From positions 1-56,954 of the forward strand of contig JACCQI010000021.1 of NCBI GenBank assembly GCA_015709315.1: a stretch of 56,954 bases of DNA. Reading direction: 5' to 3'. Of the stretch, positions 19,968-28,155 are shown piece by piece; positions within the stretch are counted from its first letter, which is position 1; each line of letters starts with the position of its first letter. Origin of the DNA: Desulfovibrionaceae bacterium. GTDB lineage: Bacteria; Desulfobacterota; Desulfovibrionia; Desulfovibrionales; Desulfovibrionaceae. Position numbers and translations under genes: made by a program. Below the pieces are notes generated by a model, which was not told the origin of the DNA, did no database searches, and saw only the letters and a list, made by a program, of their open reading frames with translations.

Positions 19968-22964
19968 ATGCTGTGCCGTGTACTTGTCGGTTTGAAGGAA
20001 AACGTGCGTGACGTCTTGGGCGAGCGGGTGGCCCGCAAGATCGCCGGGGAACTCCATATGGACGTGGGCGGCGTGCGCATCGTCAACGTCTACACCCTGG
20101 AAGGGCTGGACCAGTCCCAGGTGGACCTCGCCCTGGAGCGTGCTGCCCTGCACGACCCGGTGCTGCACGAGGCGTCGCTTTCGCCGCTGGCCCGCGATTT
20201 CGACTGGATCATCGAGGTCGGCTTCCGGCCCGGCGTGACCGACAACGAGGGCCGTACCGCCAGGGAGACCCTGGGCGTGGCCCTCGGCCTGGACAAGCAG
20301 GCCCTGGAGTCCGTCAAGGTCTACACCGCCCGCCAGTACCTGATCACCGCCGACCTGTCCGGTGCGGACATCGAGCGCATCGGCCGCGACCTCCTGGCCA
20401 ACGAGCTGATCCAGCGCTTCGAGTACAAGTCCGCCGCCGACTGGGCCGCGAATCCCGGATTCGAGGCCAAGGCCGCCCGCGTGACCGGCGAGGCGTCCGA
20501 CGAGGTGAACACCATTCCGCTCTCCACCATGTCCGACGACGCGATGATGGATTTTTCGCGGGCCAACACGCTCGCCCTGTCCCTGCGCGAGATGCACGAC
20601 ATCCGGGCGTATTACGCGGACCCGGCCGTACGGGCCGGCCGCGAGGCCATGGGCCTTTGCGCGGACCCCACGGACGCCGAGATCGAGGTCCTGGCCCAGA
20701 CCTGGTCCGAGCACTGCAAGCACAAGATTTTCTCCGCCAGGATCAGCTACGAGAACACCGAGACCGGCAAGACCTCGGAGCTGTCCAGCCTGTACAAGAC
20801 CTTTATCCAGGGGTCCACGAAGCAGATCCGCGCGCGCAACGCCGCCACCCGCGAGGGCGGCGACTACTGCCTGTCCGTGTTCAAGGACAACGCGGGCGTG
20901 ATCGCCTTTTCCGACACCACCAACGTCTGCGTGAAGATGGAGACCCACAACTCGCCGTCCGCGCTCGACCCCTACGGCGGAGCCCTGACCGGCATCGTGG
21001 GCGTCAACCGCGACCCCATGGGCACGGGCATCGGCGCGAACCTCCTGTGCAACACCGACGTGTTCTGCTTCGCCGATCCCTTTTACGAGGGCGAGCTGCC
21101 GCCGAGGCTGCTGCACCCGCGCCGCGTGTTCGAGGGCGTGCGCGAGGGCGTGGAGCACGGCGGCAACAAGTCCGGCATCCCCACGGTGAACGGGTCCATC
21201 GTCTTTGACGAGCGCTATTTCGGCAAGCCGCTGGTCTACTGCGGTACCATCGGCATCATGCCCAAGACAGTGGCGGGCAAGCCGTCCCACGAGAAATGCG
21301 CCCGGCCCGGCGACGTCATCGTCATGTCCGGCGGCCGCATCGGCGCGGACGGCATCCACGGCGCGACGTTCTCCTCCGAGGAACTGCACGAGGGAAGCCC
21401 GGCCACGGCGGTCCAGATCGGCGACCCCATCACCCAGCGCAAGATGTACGATTTTCTCATGCGCGCCCGGGACCGGGGGTTGTACAACGCCATCACCGAC
21501 AACGGGGCGGGCGGCCTGTCCTCCTCGGTGGGCGAGATGGCCGAGGACTCCGGCGGGTTCGACATGGACCTCGAGAAGGCCCCGCTCAAGTACGACGGGT
21601 TGCGGCCCTGGGAAATCCTCATCTCCGAGGCCCAGGAGCGCATGACCATGGCCGTGCCGCCCGAGAAGCTGGACGAGTTCATGGCACTCAGCGCCGAGAT
21701 GGACGTGGAGTCCTCCGTGCTCGGCGCCTTCACCGATTCCGGCAAGTATCTGGTGCGCTACGGCGACAAGGTCGTCACCTGCCTGGACATGGATTTCCTG
21801 CACAACGGCGTGCCCCAGATGGAGCTTGAGGCCGTGTGGGAACGGCCGGTCCACCCCCGCGACGAAGTGCCGGTCCCGGCCGACCAGGGCGGGCTGCTGA
21901 AGAGCATGCTCGGACGGCTCAACATCTGCTCCAAGGAGTACGTGGTGCGCCAGTACGACCACGAGGTGCAGGGCCGGTCCGCGGTCAAGCCCATGGTGGG
22001 CGTGAAGGCCGACGGCCCGTCGGACGCGGGCGTGGTGCGCCCGGAGTACGGCTCGGACCGGGGGCTGGTCGTCTCCCACGGCATCTGCCCGCAGTTCTCC
22101 GACTACGATACCTACTGGATGATGGCCAACGCCATCGACGAGGGCATTCGCAACGCCGTGGCCGTGGGCGGCGACGTCAATTACATGGCCGGCGTGGACA
22201 ACTTCTGCTGGTGCGACCCGGTCCAGTCCGAGTCCACCCCGGACGGCCGCTACAAGCTCGCCCAACTGGTGCGCGCCAACCAGGCCCTGGCCCACTATTG
22301 CCTGGGCTTCGGCGTGCCCTGCGTGTCCGGCAAGGACTCCATGAAGAACGACTACAAGGGCGGCGGCAAGAAGATTTCCATCCCGCCCACCGTGCTCTTC
22401 TCTGTCATCGGCGTCATCCCGGACGTGAACAAGTGCATGACCTCGGATTTCAAGAAGCCGGGCGACCTGATCTACGTGCTCGGCATGACCCGCCCCGAGC
22501 TGGGCGGCGCCGAAGTGGCCGACGAACTGGGCTTCTCCAACCCGGACGTGCCCCAGGTGGACCTGGTTTCGGCCAAGGCCCGGTACGAGGCCGTGTTCCA
22601 GGCTTCGCAGCAGGGGCTGCTGACGGCCTGCCACGACTGCTCGGACGGCGGTCTGGGAGTGGCCCTGGCCGAGATGTGCATCGGCGGGCGTCTGGGCGCG
22701 GAAGTGGACCTGGACGCGGTCCCCGCCTGCGGCGGACCCAATCTGACCGGGCTGCTTTACGCCGAGTCCGCAAGCCGGTTTGTGGTCACCGTGGATCCGG
22801 CCGACCGCGACGCGTTCGAGGCCCTTTTTGCCGGACAGGTGCTTGGCCTGCTCGGTAAAGTCACGGATACACCTAAATTGATTGCCGAACATGCCGATAA
22901 GACGGTGTTGGCGGAGGAGGTGTCGGCATTGGTCGATGCGTTCAAGCGAACGCTCGACTGGTAG
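19968..22964 (+). CDS. purL: Phosphoribosylformylglycinamidine synthase, PurS-PurL fusion
   Basis: Purine-pathway enzyme of 998 residues. It converts FGAR to FGAM using ATP and an amide nitrogen. The first ~190 residues look like PurS-type small-subunit sequence (MLCRVLVGLKENVRDVLGE...). The remainder is a large PurL with WSEHCKHKIF, the ATP-site region ETHNSPSALDPYGGALTG and a second AIR-synthase half containing CHDCSDGGLGVALAEMC. The glutaminase (PurQ) that large-type enzymes carry at the C-terminus is absent, so a separate PurQ must exist elsewhere. GAGGAGAGAG precedes the ATG. Single gene, terminator on the upstream side. Confidence 0.92.
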   Translation: MLCRVLVGLKENVRDVLGERVARKIAGELHMDVGGVRIVNVYTLEGLDQSQVDLALERAALHDPVLHEASLSPLARDFDWIIEVGFRPGVTDNEGRTARETLGVALGLDKQALESVKVYTARQYLITADLSGADIERIGRDLLANELIQRFEYKSAADWAANPGFEAKAARVTGEASDEVNTIPLSTMSDDAMMDFSRANTLALSLREMHDIRAYYADPAVRAGREAMGLCADPTDAEIEVLAQTWSEHCKHKIFSARISYENTETGKTSELSSLYKTFIQGSTKQIRARNAATREGGDYCLSVFKDNAGVIAFSDTTNVCVKMETHNSPSALDPYGGALTGIVGVNRDPMGTGIGANLLCNTDVFCFADPFYEGELPPRLLHPRRVFEGVREGVEHGGNKSGIPTVNGSIVFDERYFGKPLVYCGTIGIMPKTVAGKPSHEKCARPGDVIVMSGGRIGADGIHGATFSSEELHEGSPATAVQIGDPITQRKMYDFLMRARDRGLYNAITDNGAGGLSSSVGEMAEDSGGFDMDLEKAPLKYDGLRPWEILISEAQERMTMAVPPEKLDEFMALSAEMDVESSVLGAFTDSGKYLVRYGDKVVTCLDMDFLHNGVPQMELEAVWERPVHPRDEVPVPADQGGLLKSMLGRLNICSKEYVVRQYDHEVQGRSAVKPMVGVKADGPSDAGVVRPEYGSDRGLVVSHGICPQFSDYDTYWMMANAIDEGIRNAVAVGGDVNYMAGVDNFCWCDPVQSESTPDGRYKLAQLVRANQALAHYCLGFGVPCVSGKDSMKNDYKGGGKKISIPPTVLFSVIGVIPDVNKCMTSDFKKPGDLIYVLGMTRPELGGAEVADELGFSNPDVPQVDLVSAKARYEAVFQASQQGLLTACHDCSDGGLGVALAEMCIGGRLGAEVDLDAVPACGGPNLTGLLYAESASRFVVTVDPADRDAFEALFAGQVLGLLGKVTDTPKLIAEHADKTVLAEEVSALVDAFKRTLDW

Positions 22965-23092
22965 GATGATAAACCCTCCAAAAGACAATAACTGCTTTAC
23001 CTGATTGAAAAATGCTTCTATAGGTTCTAGTCAGTAGTAAAGGCGGCTGGGGTATGTCGCTGCGTCACGGTTATCGCTACGGGGGTTGGTAC

Positions 23093-23578
23093 ATGTCATT
23101 CTCATCTTTTTGGTCGAAAGGCTGCCTCATGTTCTTTGGGGCCGCCTTTTTTGTTGCCGTCTGCATGGCGGGAACGGGACGGTCGAACTCCGGGCAGTTC
23201 GTCGGTTCCGCCGCATGCGAGGAGTGTCACGAAACCGAATACGGAAATTTCAAGAAATTCGCCAAGAAGGCCCACTCCGGTCAATCGGTCAAGCTCATGT
23301 CCGGTGATTTGACCGAAACCGAACTCAAGGAGTGTTTCCACTGCCATGTGACCGGATACGGGCAGCCGGGAGGGTTCGTCAGCTTCGAGGAGACGCCGGG
23401 TATGTCGGACTGCGGTTGCGAAGTCTGCCACGGGCCGGGGTACGACCATGTGGAATCCGGCGGCGACTCCGAGCTGATCAAGAGCAGCCTGGACATGGAA
23501 GACTGCGTTGTCTGCCACAACCCGGAACGGGTCAAGGCGTTCGACTTCAAGCCGCTGTTGTACGGCGGGGCGCACTAG
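23093..23578 (+). CDS. Periplasmic tetrahaem cytochrome c
   Basis: Exported protein of 161 residues with a signal segment (FFGAAFFVAVCMA, about 13-26). It has four CxxCH haem sites: CEECH (42-46), CFHCH (81-85), CEVCH (109-113) and CVVCH (138-142). The opening FVGSAACEECHETEYGNF is typical of the cytochrome c554-like multihaem family. The ATG at 23093 gives a compact signal peptide; an in-frame ATG at 23054 would add 13 residues. It ends 9 bases before the haem chemoreceptor, so the two are cotranscribed and may exchange electrons in the periplasm (inference). Confidence 0.88.
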   Translation: MSFSSFWSKGCLMFFGAAFFVAVCMAGTGRSNSGQFVGSAACEECHETEYGNFKKFAKKAHSGQSVKLMSGDLTETELKECFHCHVTGYGQPGGFVSFEETPGMSDCGCEVCHGPGYDHVESGGDSELIKSSLDMEDCVVCHNPERVKAFDFKPLLYGGAH

Positions 23579-23587
23579 GGGGACGGC

Positions 23588-25606
23588 ATGAATTTCATCA
23601 GCAAATCCCTGGGCGTCAAGGTTTCCCTTCTTTCGTCGATCCTGACCATCGTGGCCTTTACCGGCCTGTTCGTCTACACCTCCATTTCCACCAGGGACCA
23701 TACCCTGCATGAGGTGGAGGCCGCGGCCGAACGCGTGGCCGACATGCTCTACATCGCCATCGAGGACCCCATGGCCGTGGGCGACAACGAGGGCACGGCG
23801 ATCAAGTTCCTGCAGATGGCGGAACGGTACCCGGACACCATGGTCTACCTGACCGACTACAAGGGCGAGGTCACCTATTCGACGGTTGACGAGGCCGTCC
23901 GCAAGCCCATTTACGAGGTGCGCGGCGAAAACGGCCTGCCGGGCATGATCCGGGAGAGCCTCGGCGAGAGCCAGCGCATGGGCGAGCTCATGGAGATCAA
24001 CGGCAAGCTGCATTTCGCCGAGGTCAAGTCCATCGAGAACAACCCGTTCTGCTACCACTGCCACGGCGGCAGCCGGAAGATCCTGGGCACCATGGTGGTG
24101 GCGGTGGACGTCAGCCCGCAGTTCGAGGCCCTGCAATCCAACCAGCTCAAGTCCGCGGGCATTTCCGTGATCGGCGTCATCGCCCTGCTGGCGGCGCTGA
24201 TCATCTTCATGCGCCTGTCGGTCATCAAGCCCATCACCTCCATCGCGGCCACGGCCGAGGAAGTGGCGGGCGGGGATCTGGACGCACAGTTCCACGTCAA
24301 GGGGCAGGACGAGATGGCCAATCTGGCCGGATACCTGACCAGCATGGTGGATCAGATCAAGAACCAGCTGCAATACAACCAGTCGGTCCTGAGCGGCATC
24401 GTGGTTCCGCTCTTCGTCACCGACGCGTCCATGCGCTTCCAGTTCATCAACCCGCCCTTGCAGCGGATCCTGGGCGTTGCCGAGGAGGACGTGAAGGGAC
24501 AGATCGTTGCCGACGTGTTCGCCTGCGACGACGATGACGCCAGGACCTGCGAGGCGGACAAGGTCATGGTGACCGGCGAGCCCGTCACCGGCCGTTTCCA
24601 TTTCGACCGGAAGGACGGCGTGACCTTCCCGCTCCTGTTCGAGGCGTCTCCGCTCAAGAACGCCGAGGGCGAGTGCGTGGGCGTCATCTGCGTGCTCATC
24701 GACCTCACCCGCGAAGAGGAGGACAGGAAGAACATCGAGCTGCAGCGCCAGAGCCTGCTCGAGGTGGCCAACGAGGTCACCGAGGTCGCCACCAAGCTCA
24801 ACGAGGCGTCCGACAAGCTGTCCTCCCAGATGGATCAGCTCGCCAGCGGCGTGGACACCACCGCCGACCAGACCGGCCAGGTGGCCACGGCCATGGAAGA
24901 GATGAACGCCACGGTCCTGGAGGTCGCCAAGAACGCCTCCGAGACCGCCGAGGCGTCCAGCCGGGCCAACAAGGTCGCGGCCGACGGCGGCGTGGTGGTG
25001 GGCAAGACCGTGGATGAGATCAACGCCGTCGCATCCACCACCGAGAACCTGGCCGAGGCCCTGAGCGCCCTGTCCAGCCGGGCCGAGAACATCGGCCAGG
25101 TCATGGCGGTCATCAACGACATCGCCGACCAGACCAATCTGCTGGCGCTCAACGCGGCCATCGAGGCCGCCCGGGCGGGCGAGGCCGGTCGCGGGTTCGC
25201 GGTGGTTGCCGACGAGGTCCGCAAGCTGGCGGAAAAGACCATGGACGCCACCAAGGAAGTCGAGGGCGCCATCTCGCTCATCCAGCAGTCCACCTCGGAC
25301 GTGGTCAAGGAGATGGACACCGCCCGGGAACGCGTGGTCAAGACCTCCGGCATGGCCCAGGAAGCGGGCGGCGTGCTCGAGGAGATCGTCAACCACTCGA
25401 ACTCCATCGCGGACATGGTCAACGGCATCGCCACCGCGGCCGAGGAGCAGTCCAGCACCTCGGACGAGATCAACACCCGCGTCACCCAGATCAACAACCT
25501 GTCGCAGGAAGTCCTGGCCGGGATCAATGAATCCAACCGGGGAATCCAGGTTGTTTCGGCCATGGCGCAGAACCTCGCCGAACTGGTGGCCAAGTTCCGC
25601 AATTAA
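23588..25606 (+). CDS. c-type-haem chemoreceptor, DcrA-like
   Basis: Chemoreceptor of 672 residues. Membrane segments lie near 10-30 and 194-214. The periplasmic loop between them carries one c-type haem motif, CYHCH (residues 155-159), as in DcrA of Desulfovibrio vulgaris, which senses oxygen or redox state. HAMP (about 213-265) is followed by a PAS-like domain (about 280-380) with LSGIVVPLFVTDASMRFQFI, then the signalling coiled coil with [18 protein letters not shown]. Input could therefore come from both the haem and the PAS domain. Pairing with the tetrahaem cytochrome immediately upstream suggests a redox relay to the receptor. A strong terminator follows. Confidence 0.92.
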   Translation: MNFISKSLGVKVSLLSSILTIVAFTGLFVYTSISTRDHTLHEVEAAAERVADMLYIAIEDPMAVGDNEGTAIKFLQMAERYPDTMVYLTDYKGEVTYSTVDEAVRKPIYEVRGENGLPGMIRESLGESQRMGELMEINGKLHFAEVKSIENNPFCYHCHGGSRKILGTMVVAVDVSPQFEALQSNQLKSAGISVIGVIALLAALIIFMRLSVIKPITSIAATAEEVAGGDLDAQFHVKGQDEMANLAGYLTSMVDQIKNQLQYNQSVLSGIVVPLFVTDASMRFQFINPPLQRILGVAEEDVKGQIVADVFACDDDDARTCEADKVMVTGEPVTGRFHFDRKDGVTFPLLFEASPLKNAEGECVGVICVLIDLTREEEDRKNIELQRQSLLEVANEVTEVATKLNEASDKLSSQMDQLASGVDTTADQTGQVATAMEEMNATVLEVAKNASETAEASSRANKVAADGGVVVGKTVDEINAVASTTENLAEALSALSSRAENIGQVMAVINDIADQTNLLALNAAIEAARAGEAGRGFAVVADEVRKLAEKTMDATKEVEGAISLIQQSTSDVVKEMDTARERVVKTSGMAQEAGGVLEEIVNHSNSIADMVNGIATAAEEQSSTSDEINTRVTQINNLSQEVLAGINESNRGIQVVSAMAQNLAELVAKFRN

Positions 25607-25627
25607 CTCCCATCAACGAATCGCAAA

Positions 25628-25660
25628 AACGGTCCGGGGCAGCCCGGGCCGTTTTTTTTT
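25628..25660 (+). terminator. Terminator of the cytochrome-chemoreceptor operon
   Basis: A CGGTCCGGG/CCCGGGCCG stem (one G-T pair) with a short loop is followed by nine T residues. It lies about 25 bases past the stop codon. Confidence 0.85.
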
Positions 25661-25802
25661 GTATGGAACAGCCTTTTGCGGGCGGGCGGTTTGTCCGGCG
25701 CATATTGATGGTATTCAGATGTTTGCAGGAAGAATGATTCTGTTGTACGGGTGTACAGCGCTGGCGGGTAGCATGACCGCTTGACATTCCGGCGCCAAAA
25801 GA

Positions 25803-25816
25803 ATAGTAATTGTTAT
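25803..25816. promoter_or_regulatory. Possible Fur/PerR-type box before perR
   Basis: The AT-rich near-palindrome ATAGTAATTGTTAT sits about 25 bases before the perR ATG. It resembles Fur-family sites, and autoregulation is usual for PerR, but the match is imperfect. Confidence 0.35.
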
Positions 25817-25840
25817 CGCATTGTAGCTGGAGGGAATTAT

Positions 25841-26239
25841 ATGGCGCATGAAATGGGTTTTCGACTTTCCAAGCAAAGGAAAGTGATTTTGGAAGAGTTG
25901 CGGAAGGTTAAGAGCCATCCCACGGCGGACGAGGTCTACGACATGGTCCGCAAGATCATCCCGCGCATCAGCCTGGGCACAGTCTACCGCAATCTGGAAT
26001 TCCTTTCCAGCAAGGGGTTGGTCCTGAAGCTGGGCGGGCCGGGGGAACAGAAGCGTTTTGACGGCACGCCCGCCCCGCACCCGCATATCCGTTGCGAGGT
26101 CTGTACGGCCGTTGCCGACGTCGAGTGCGACATCGACATCCCTCAGCTCCCGGAATCCTGCGCCGATGGTTACAAAATACTGAGCACCAACGTCGAGTTC
26201 GTCGGCATTTGCCCCAAGTGCCAGAAAGCCAGGCAATAG
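25841..26239 (+). CDS. perR: Fur-family peroxide-responsive repressor PerR
   Basis: Metal-dependent repressor of 132 residues. The winged helix is seen in LSKQRKVILEELRKVKSHPT and ISLGTVYRNLEFLSSKGLV. The metal/dimer domain has RFDGTPAPHPHIRCEVC and a closing CPKC, so the structural zinc site is two CxxC pairs. The HPH and nearby Asp residues match the iron/manganese site that senses peroxide. GGAGGG precedes the ATG at 25841; an upstream start would add a non-family tail. Its position before rubrerythrin, desulfoferrodoxin and roo supports PerR rather than Fur. The regulon probably includes these neighbours. Confidence 0.85.
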   Translation: MAHEMGFRLSKQRKVILEELRKVKSHPTADEVYDMVRKIIPRISLGTVYRNLEFLSSKGLVLKLGGPGEQKRFDGTPAPHPHIRCEVCTAVADVECDIDIPQLPESCADGYKILSTNVEFVGICPKCQKARQ

Positions 26240-26260
26240 CCTGAGCATTTCCGATTTTCT

Positions 26261-26299
26261 CGGCCGGTCACTGCATGTGGCCGGCCTTTTCTTTTTTCT
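26261..26299 (+). terminator. Terminator of perR
   Basis: GGCCGGTCAC pairs with GTGGCCGGCC (one G-T pair) around a short loop, followed by TTTTCTTTTTT. It ends the perR message before the rubrerythrin promoter. Confidence 0.8.
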
Positions 26300-26307
26300 T
26301 CAGGGGG

Positions 26308-26340
26308 TTGACAAGGGGAAACTTCATAAGTAGGAATAAT
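26308..26340 (+). promoter_or_regulatory. Rubrerythrin promoter with overlapping AT-rich palindrome
   Basis: TTGACA (26308-26313), a 17-base spacer, then TAGGAA with AATAAT overlapping it. The small palindrome GAATAATTC straddles the end of the -10 region and is a candidate PerR site. In the leader, AAAAAACGCCC (26347-26357) can pair with GGGCGGTTTTTT (26417-26428) with one bulge, a possible attenuator. Confidence 0.5.
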
Positions 26341-26468
26341 TCTCAGGAAAAAACGCCCGGGCAAGGCCTGTTACGTTTTGACGGCGATCAACGTTCCCGC
26401 ACAAAATAATACGACAGGGCGGTTTTTTTCATGTATGATCCAATATACGTTTCAAACAAGGAGGACAT

Positions 26469-27041
26469 ATGTCGCTTAAAGGTACGCAGACGGAAAAGAA
26501 TCTTTTGACCGCATTCAGCGGAGAGTCCCAAGCCCGCAACAGATATACCTATTTTGCCAGTGTGGCCAAGAAAGAGGGCTACGTGCAGATATCCAAGATC
26601 TTCGAGGAGACCGCCAACCACGAGAAGGAGCACGCCAAGCGGCTGTTCAAGTTCCTTGAGGGCGGCCCGGTGGAGATCACCGGCACCTTCCCCGCGGGCA
26701 AAATCGGCACCACCCTGGAGAATCTCCGTTCCGCGGCCGAGGGCGAGCATGAGGAATGGGAATACATGTATCCCGAGTTCGCCAAGATCGCCCGCCAGGA
26801 GGGCTTCAGCGACATCGCGGCGGTCATGGAAAACATTGCCGTGGCCGAGGCGTACCACGAGGAACGCTACAAATCCCTGATCGCCAACATCGAGTCCGAC
26901 AAGGTTTTCAGGAAGGATACCGAGATCGTCTGGCGCTGCCGGAATTGCGGATACAACCACAAGGGCACCACCGCCCCGGTCAAATGTCCGGCCTGCGATC
27001 ATCCCCAGGCCCATTTCGAGATCAAGGACACCAACTGGTAA
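26469..27041 (+). CDS. rbr: Rubrerythrin (NADH-linked peroxide reductase component)
   Basis: Di-iron peroxidase of 190 residues that reduces hydrogen peroxide to water in anaerobes. The four-helix bundle supplies di-iron ligands in GESQARNRY, EETANHEKEH, EGEHEEWEY and AVAEAYHEERY. A C-terminal rubredoxin-like domain holds one iron through CRNCG and CPACD. Length and order are normal for the family. A strong ribosome site (AAGGAGG) precedes the ATG. It is followed after 23 bases by desulfoferrodoxin, so both are cotranscribed and likely controlled by PerR. Confidence 0.96.
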   Translation: MSLKGTQTEKNLLTAFSGESQARNRYTYFASVAKKEGYVQISKIFEETANHEKEHAKRLFKFLEGGPVEITGTFPAGKIGTTLENLRSAAEGEHEEWEYMYPEFAKIARQEGFSDIAAVMENIAVAEAYHEERYKSLIANIESDKVFRKDTEIVWRCRNCGYNHKGTTAPVKCPACDHPQAHFEIKDTNW

Positions 27042-27064
27042 ACGAAATCACAAGGAGCGATATC

Positions 27065-27448
27065 ATGGCTATCAAACTGGGTGAAGTGTACAAGTGTGAA
27101 GTGTGCGGCAATATCGTCATGGCCATCCACGAGGGCGTGGGCGACCTGGTCTGCTGCGGCCAGGACATGGTCCTGATGACCGAGAACACCGTGGACGCGG
27201 CCGTGGAGAAGCACGTTCCCGTGGTCACCAGGGACGGCGACACCGTCACCGTCAAGGTCGGCGGCGTGCCGCATCCCATGGAGGAAAAGCACTACATCGA
27301 GTGGATCGAGATCCAGGTGGGCGAAACCGTGCTGACCAAGATGCTCCAGCCCGGCGAGGCCCCGGAAGCCGAGTTCTGCGTCAAGGGCCTCAGCGGCGAC
27401 ATCGTGGCCCGCGAGTACTGCAACATCCATGGCCTCTGGAAGGCGTAG
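27065..27448 (+). CDS. dfx: Desulfoferrodoxin (superoxide reductase)
   Basis: Protein of 127 residues that reduces superoxide to peroxide without making oxygen. The N-terminal desulforedoxin domain has YKCEVCGN and the adjacent pair CCGQ, forming the FeS4 centre I. The C-terminal neelaredoxin domain supplies the catalytic His4-Cys iron through EKHVP, HPMEEKHYIEW and YCNIHGLW. AAGGAG precedes the ATG at 27065. It follows rubrerythrin and precedes a terminator, then the rubredoxin gene that should reduce it. Confidence 0.96.
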   Translation: MAIKLGEVYKCEVCGNIVMAIHEGVGDLVCCGQDMVLMTENTVDAAVEKHVPVVTRDGDTVTVKVGGVPHPMEEKHYIEWIEIQVGETVLTKMLQPGEAPEAEFCVKGLSGDIVAREYCNIHGLWKA

Positions 27449-27537
27449 GGGCAACAGGCCGCGGCCGTCCGGCTGTTTCGGCAACGCGCATTCGCGCCGT
27501 CCCCGACCGTTTCAGGTCCTTATCGGATTATGATGAA

Positions 27538-27563
27538 GGGCGGGCCTTGCGGCCCGCCCTTTT
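27538..27563 (+). terminator. Terminator after desulfoferrodoxin
   Basis: Perfect 9-bp stem GGGCGGGCC-TTGC-GGCCCGCCC followed by TTTT. Confidence 0.7.
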
Positions 27564-27564
27564 A

Positions 27565-27588
27565 CCCCTCCCCCGGCCGGGGGAGGGG
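27565..27588. repeat. Perfect 24-bp palindrome
   Basis: CCCCTCCCCCGG (27565-27576) is followed immediately by its reverse complement (27577-27588). It lies right after the terminator and 20 bases before the rubredoxin gene. Role unknown. Confidence 0.6.
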
Positions 27589-27607
27589 GATATTGCCAGG
27601 AGATCAC

Positions 27608-28057
27608 ATGGCGTTGCCTGAAGAAATATACCAGTGCCAGACCGTCAATTGCGGATACATCTACAACCCCGACAAGGGGGACCGGAAGGGGAAGATCCCC
27701 AAGGGCACCAAGTTCGAGGACCTGCCGGACGATTGGCGCTGCCCCATCTGCGGGGGGACCAGGAAATGCTTCCGCCCGCTGGCCGGTCCCGGTTCGACCA
27801 AGTCCGACTGCGAATTGCCCGTTGAAACCGACCCGGAAAAGTTGACAGCCCCGGCCGCTGCTGAGAAGGTACACGATACTAAGGAGAACGATCCCATGCA
27901 GAAATACGTTTGCGAGATTTGCGGCTACGTGTACGACCCCGCAGTGGGCGACCCTGATACCGACATCCCGGCCGGCACCGCTTTCGAGGACCTGCCGGAC
28001 GACTGGACGTGTCCCGTGTGCGGCGCGACCAAGGACAGTTTCGTCCCGGAGGGCTAG
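27608..28057 (+). CDS. Fused two-domain rubredoxin with internal start
   Basis: A 149-residue electron carrier made of two rubredoxin domains. The first uses a widened CQTVNC pair plus CPICG, the rubredoxin-like (Rdl) form. The second, from residue 97, is a standard 53-residue rubredoxin with CEICG and CPVCG. They are joined by a linker of about 35 residues rich in Pro, Ala and Glu. Inside the linker AAGGAG stands 9 bases before an ATG at 27896, so the second rubredoxin can also be made alone. The first start has AGGAG upstream. It should donate electrons to Roo, encoded next, and to desulfoferrodoxin and rubrerythrin. Confidence 0.9.
   Translation: MALPEEIYQCQTVNCGYIYNPDKGDRKGKIPKGTKFEDLPDDWRCPICGGTRKCFRPLAGPGSTKSDCELPVETDPEKLTAPAAAEKVHDTKENDPMQKYVCEICGYVYDPAVGDPDTDIPAGTAFEDLPDDWTCPVCGATKDSFVPEG
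27885..28057 (+). promoter_or_regulatory. Internal ribosome site and start for a free rubredoxin
   Basis: TAAGGAG followed after a suitable spacer by ATG at 27896, in frame with the longer gene. Translation from here gives a 53-residue protein of exactly normal rubredoxin length beginning [11 protein letters not shown]. Confidence 0.6.
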
Positions 28058-28081
28058 TCTCCCGGGAAGGTTTTTTCATGC

Positions 28082-28116
28082 AGGAAGCGCGTTCCGGTCA
28101 GGTCGCGCTTCCTTTC
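28082..28116 (+). terminator. Weak terminator or attenuator between rubredoxin and roo
   Basis: AGGAAGCGCG (28082-28091) pairs with CGCGCTTCCT (28104-28113). Only a broken T tract follows, so partial read-through into roo is expected. Confidence 0.4.
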
Positions 28117-28155
28117 CATTTGCCAATAGCCTGACCGCGCAATGTGGAGTTTTGA

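Noticed and set aside
19710-22988. 1092-residue minus-strand frame opposite purL
   Set aside because: A high-GC shadow frame; composition and lack of motifs show it is not a gene.
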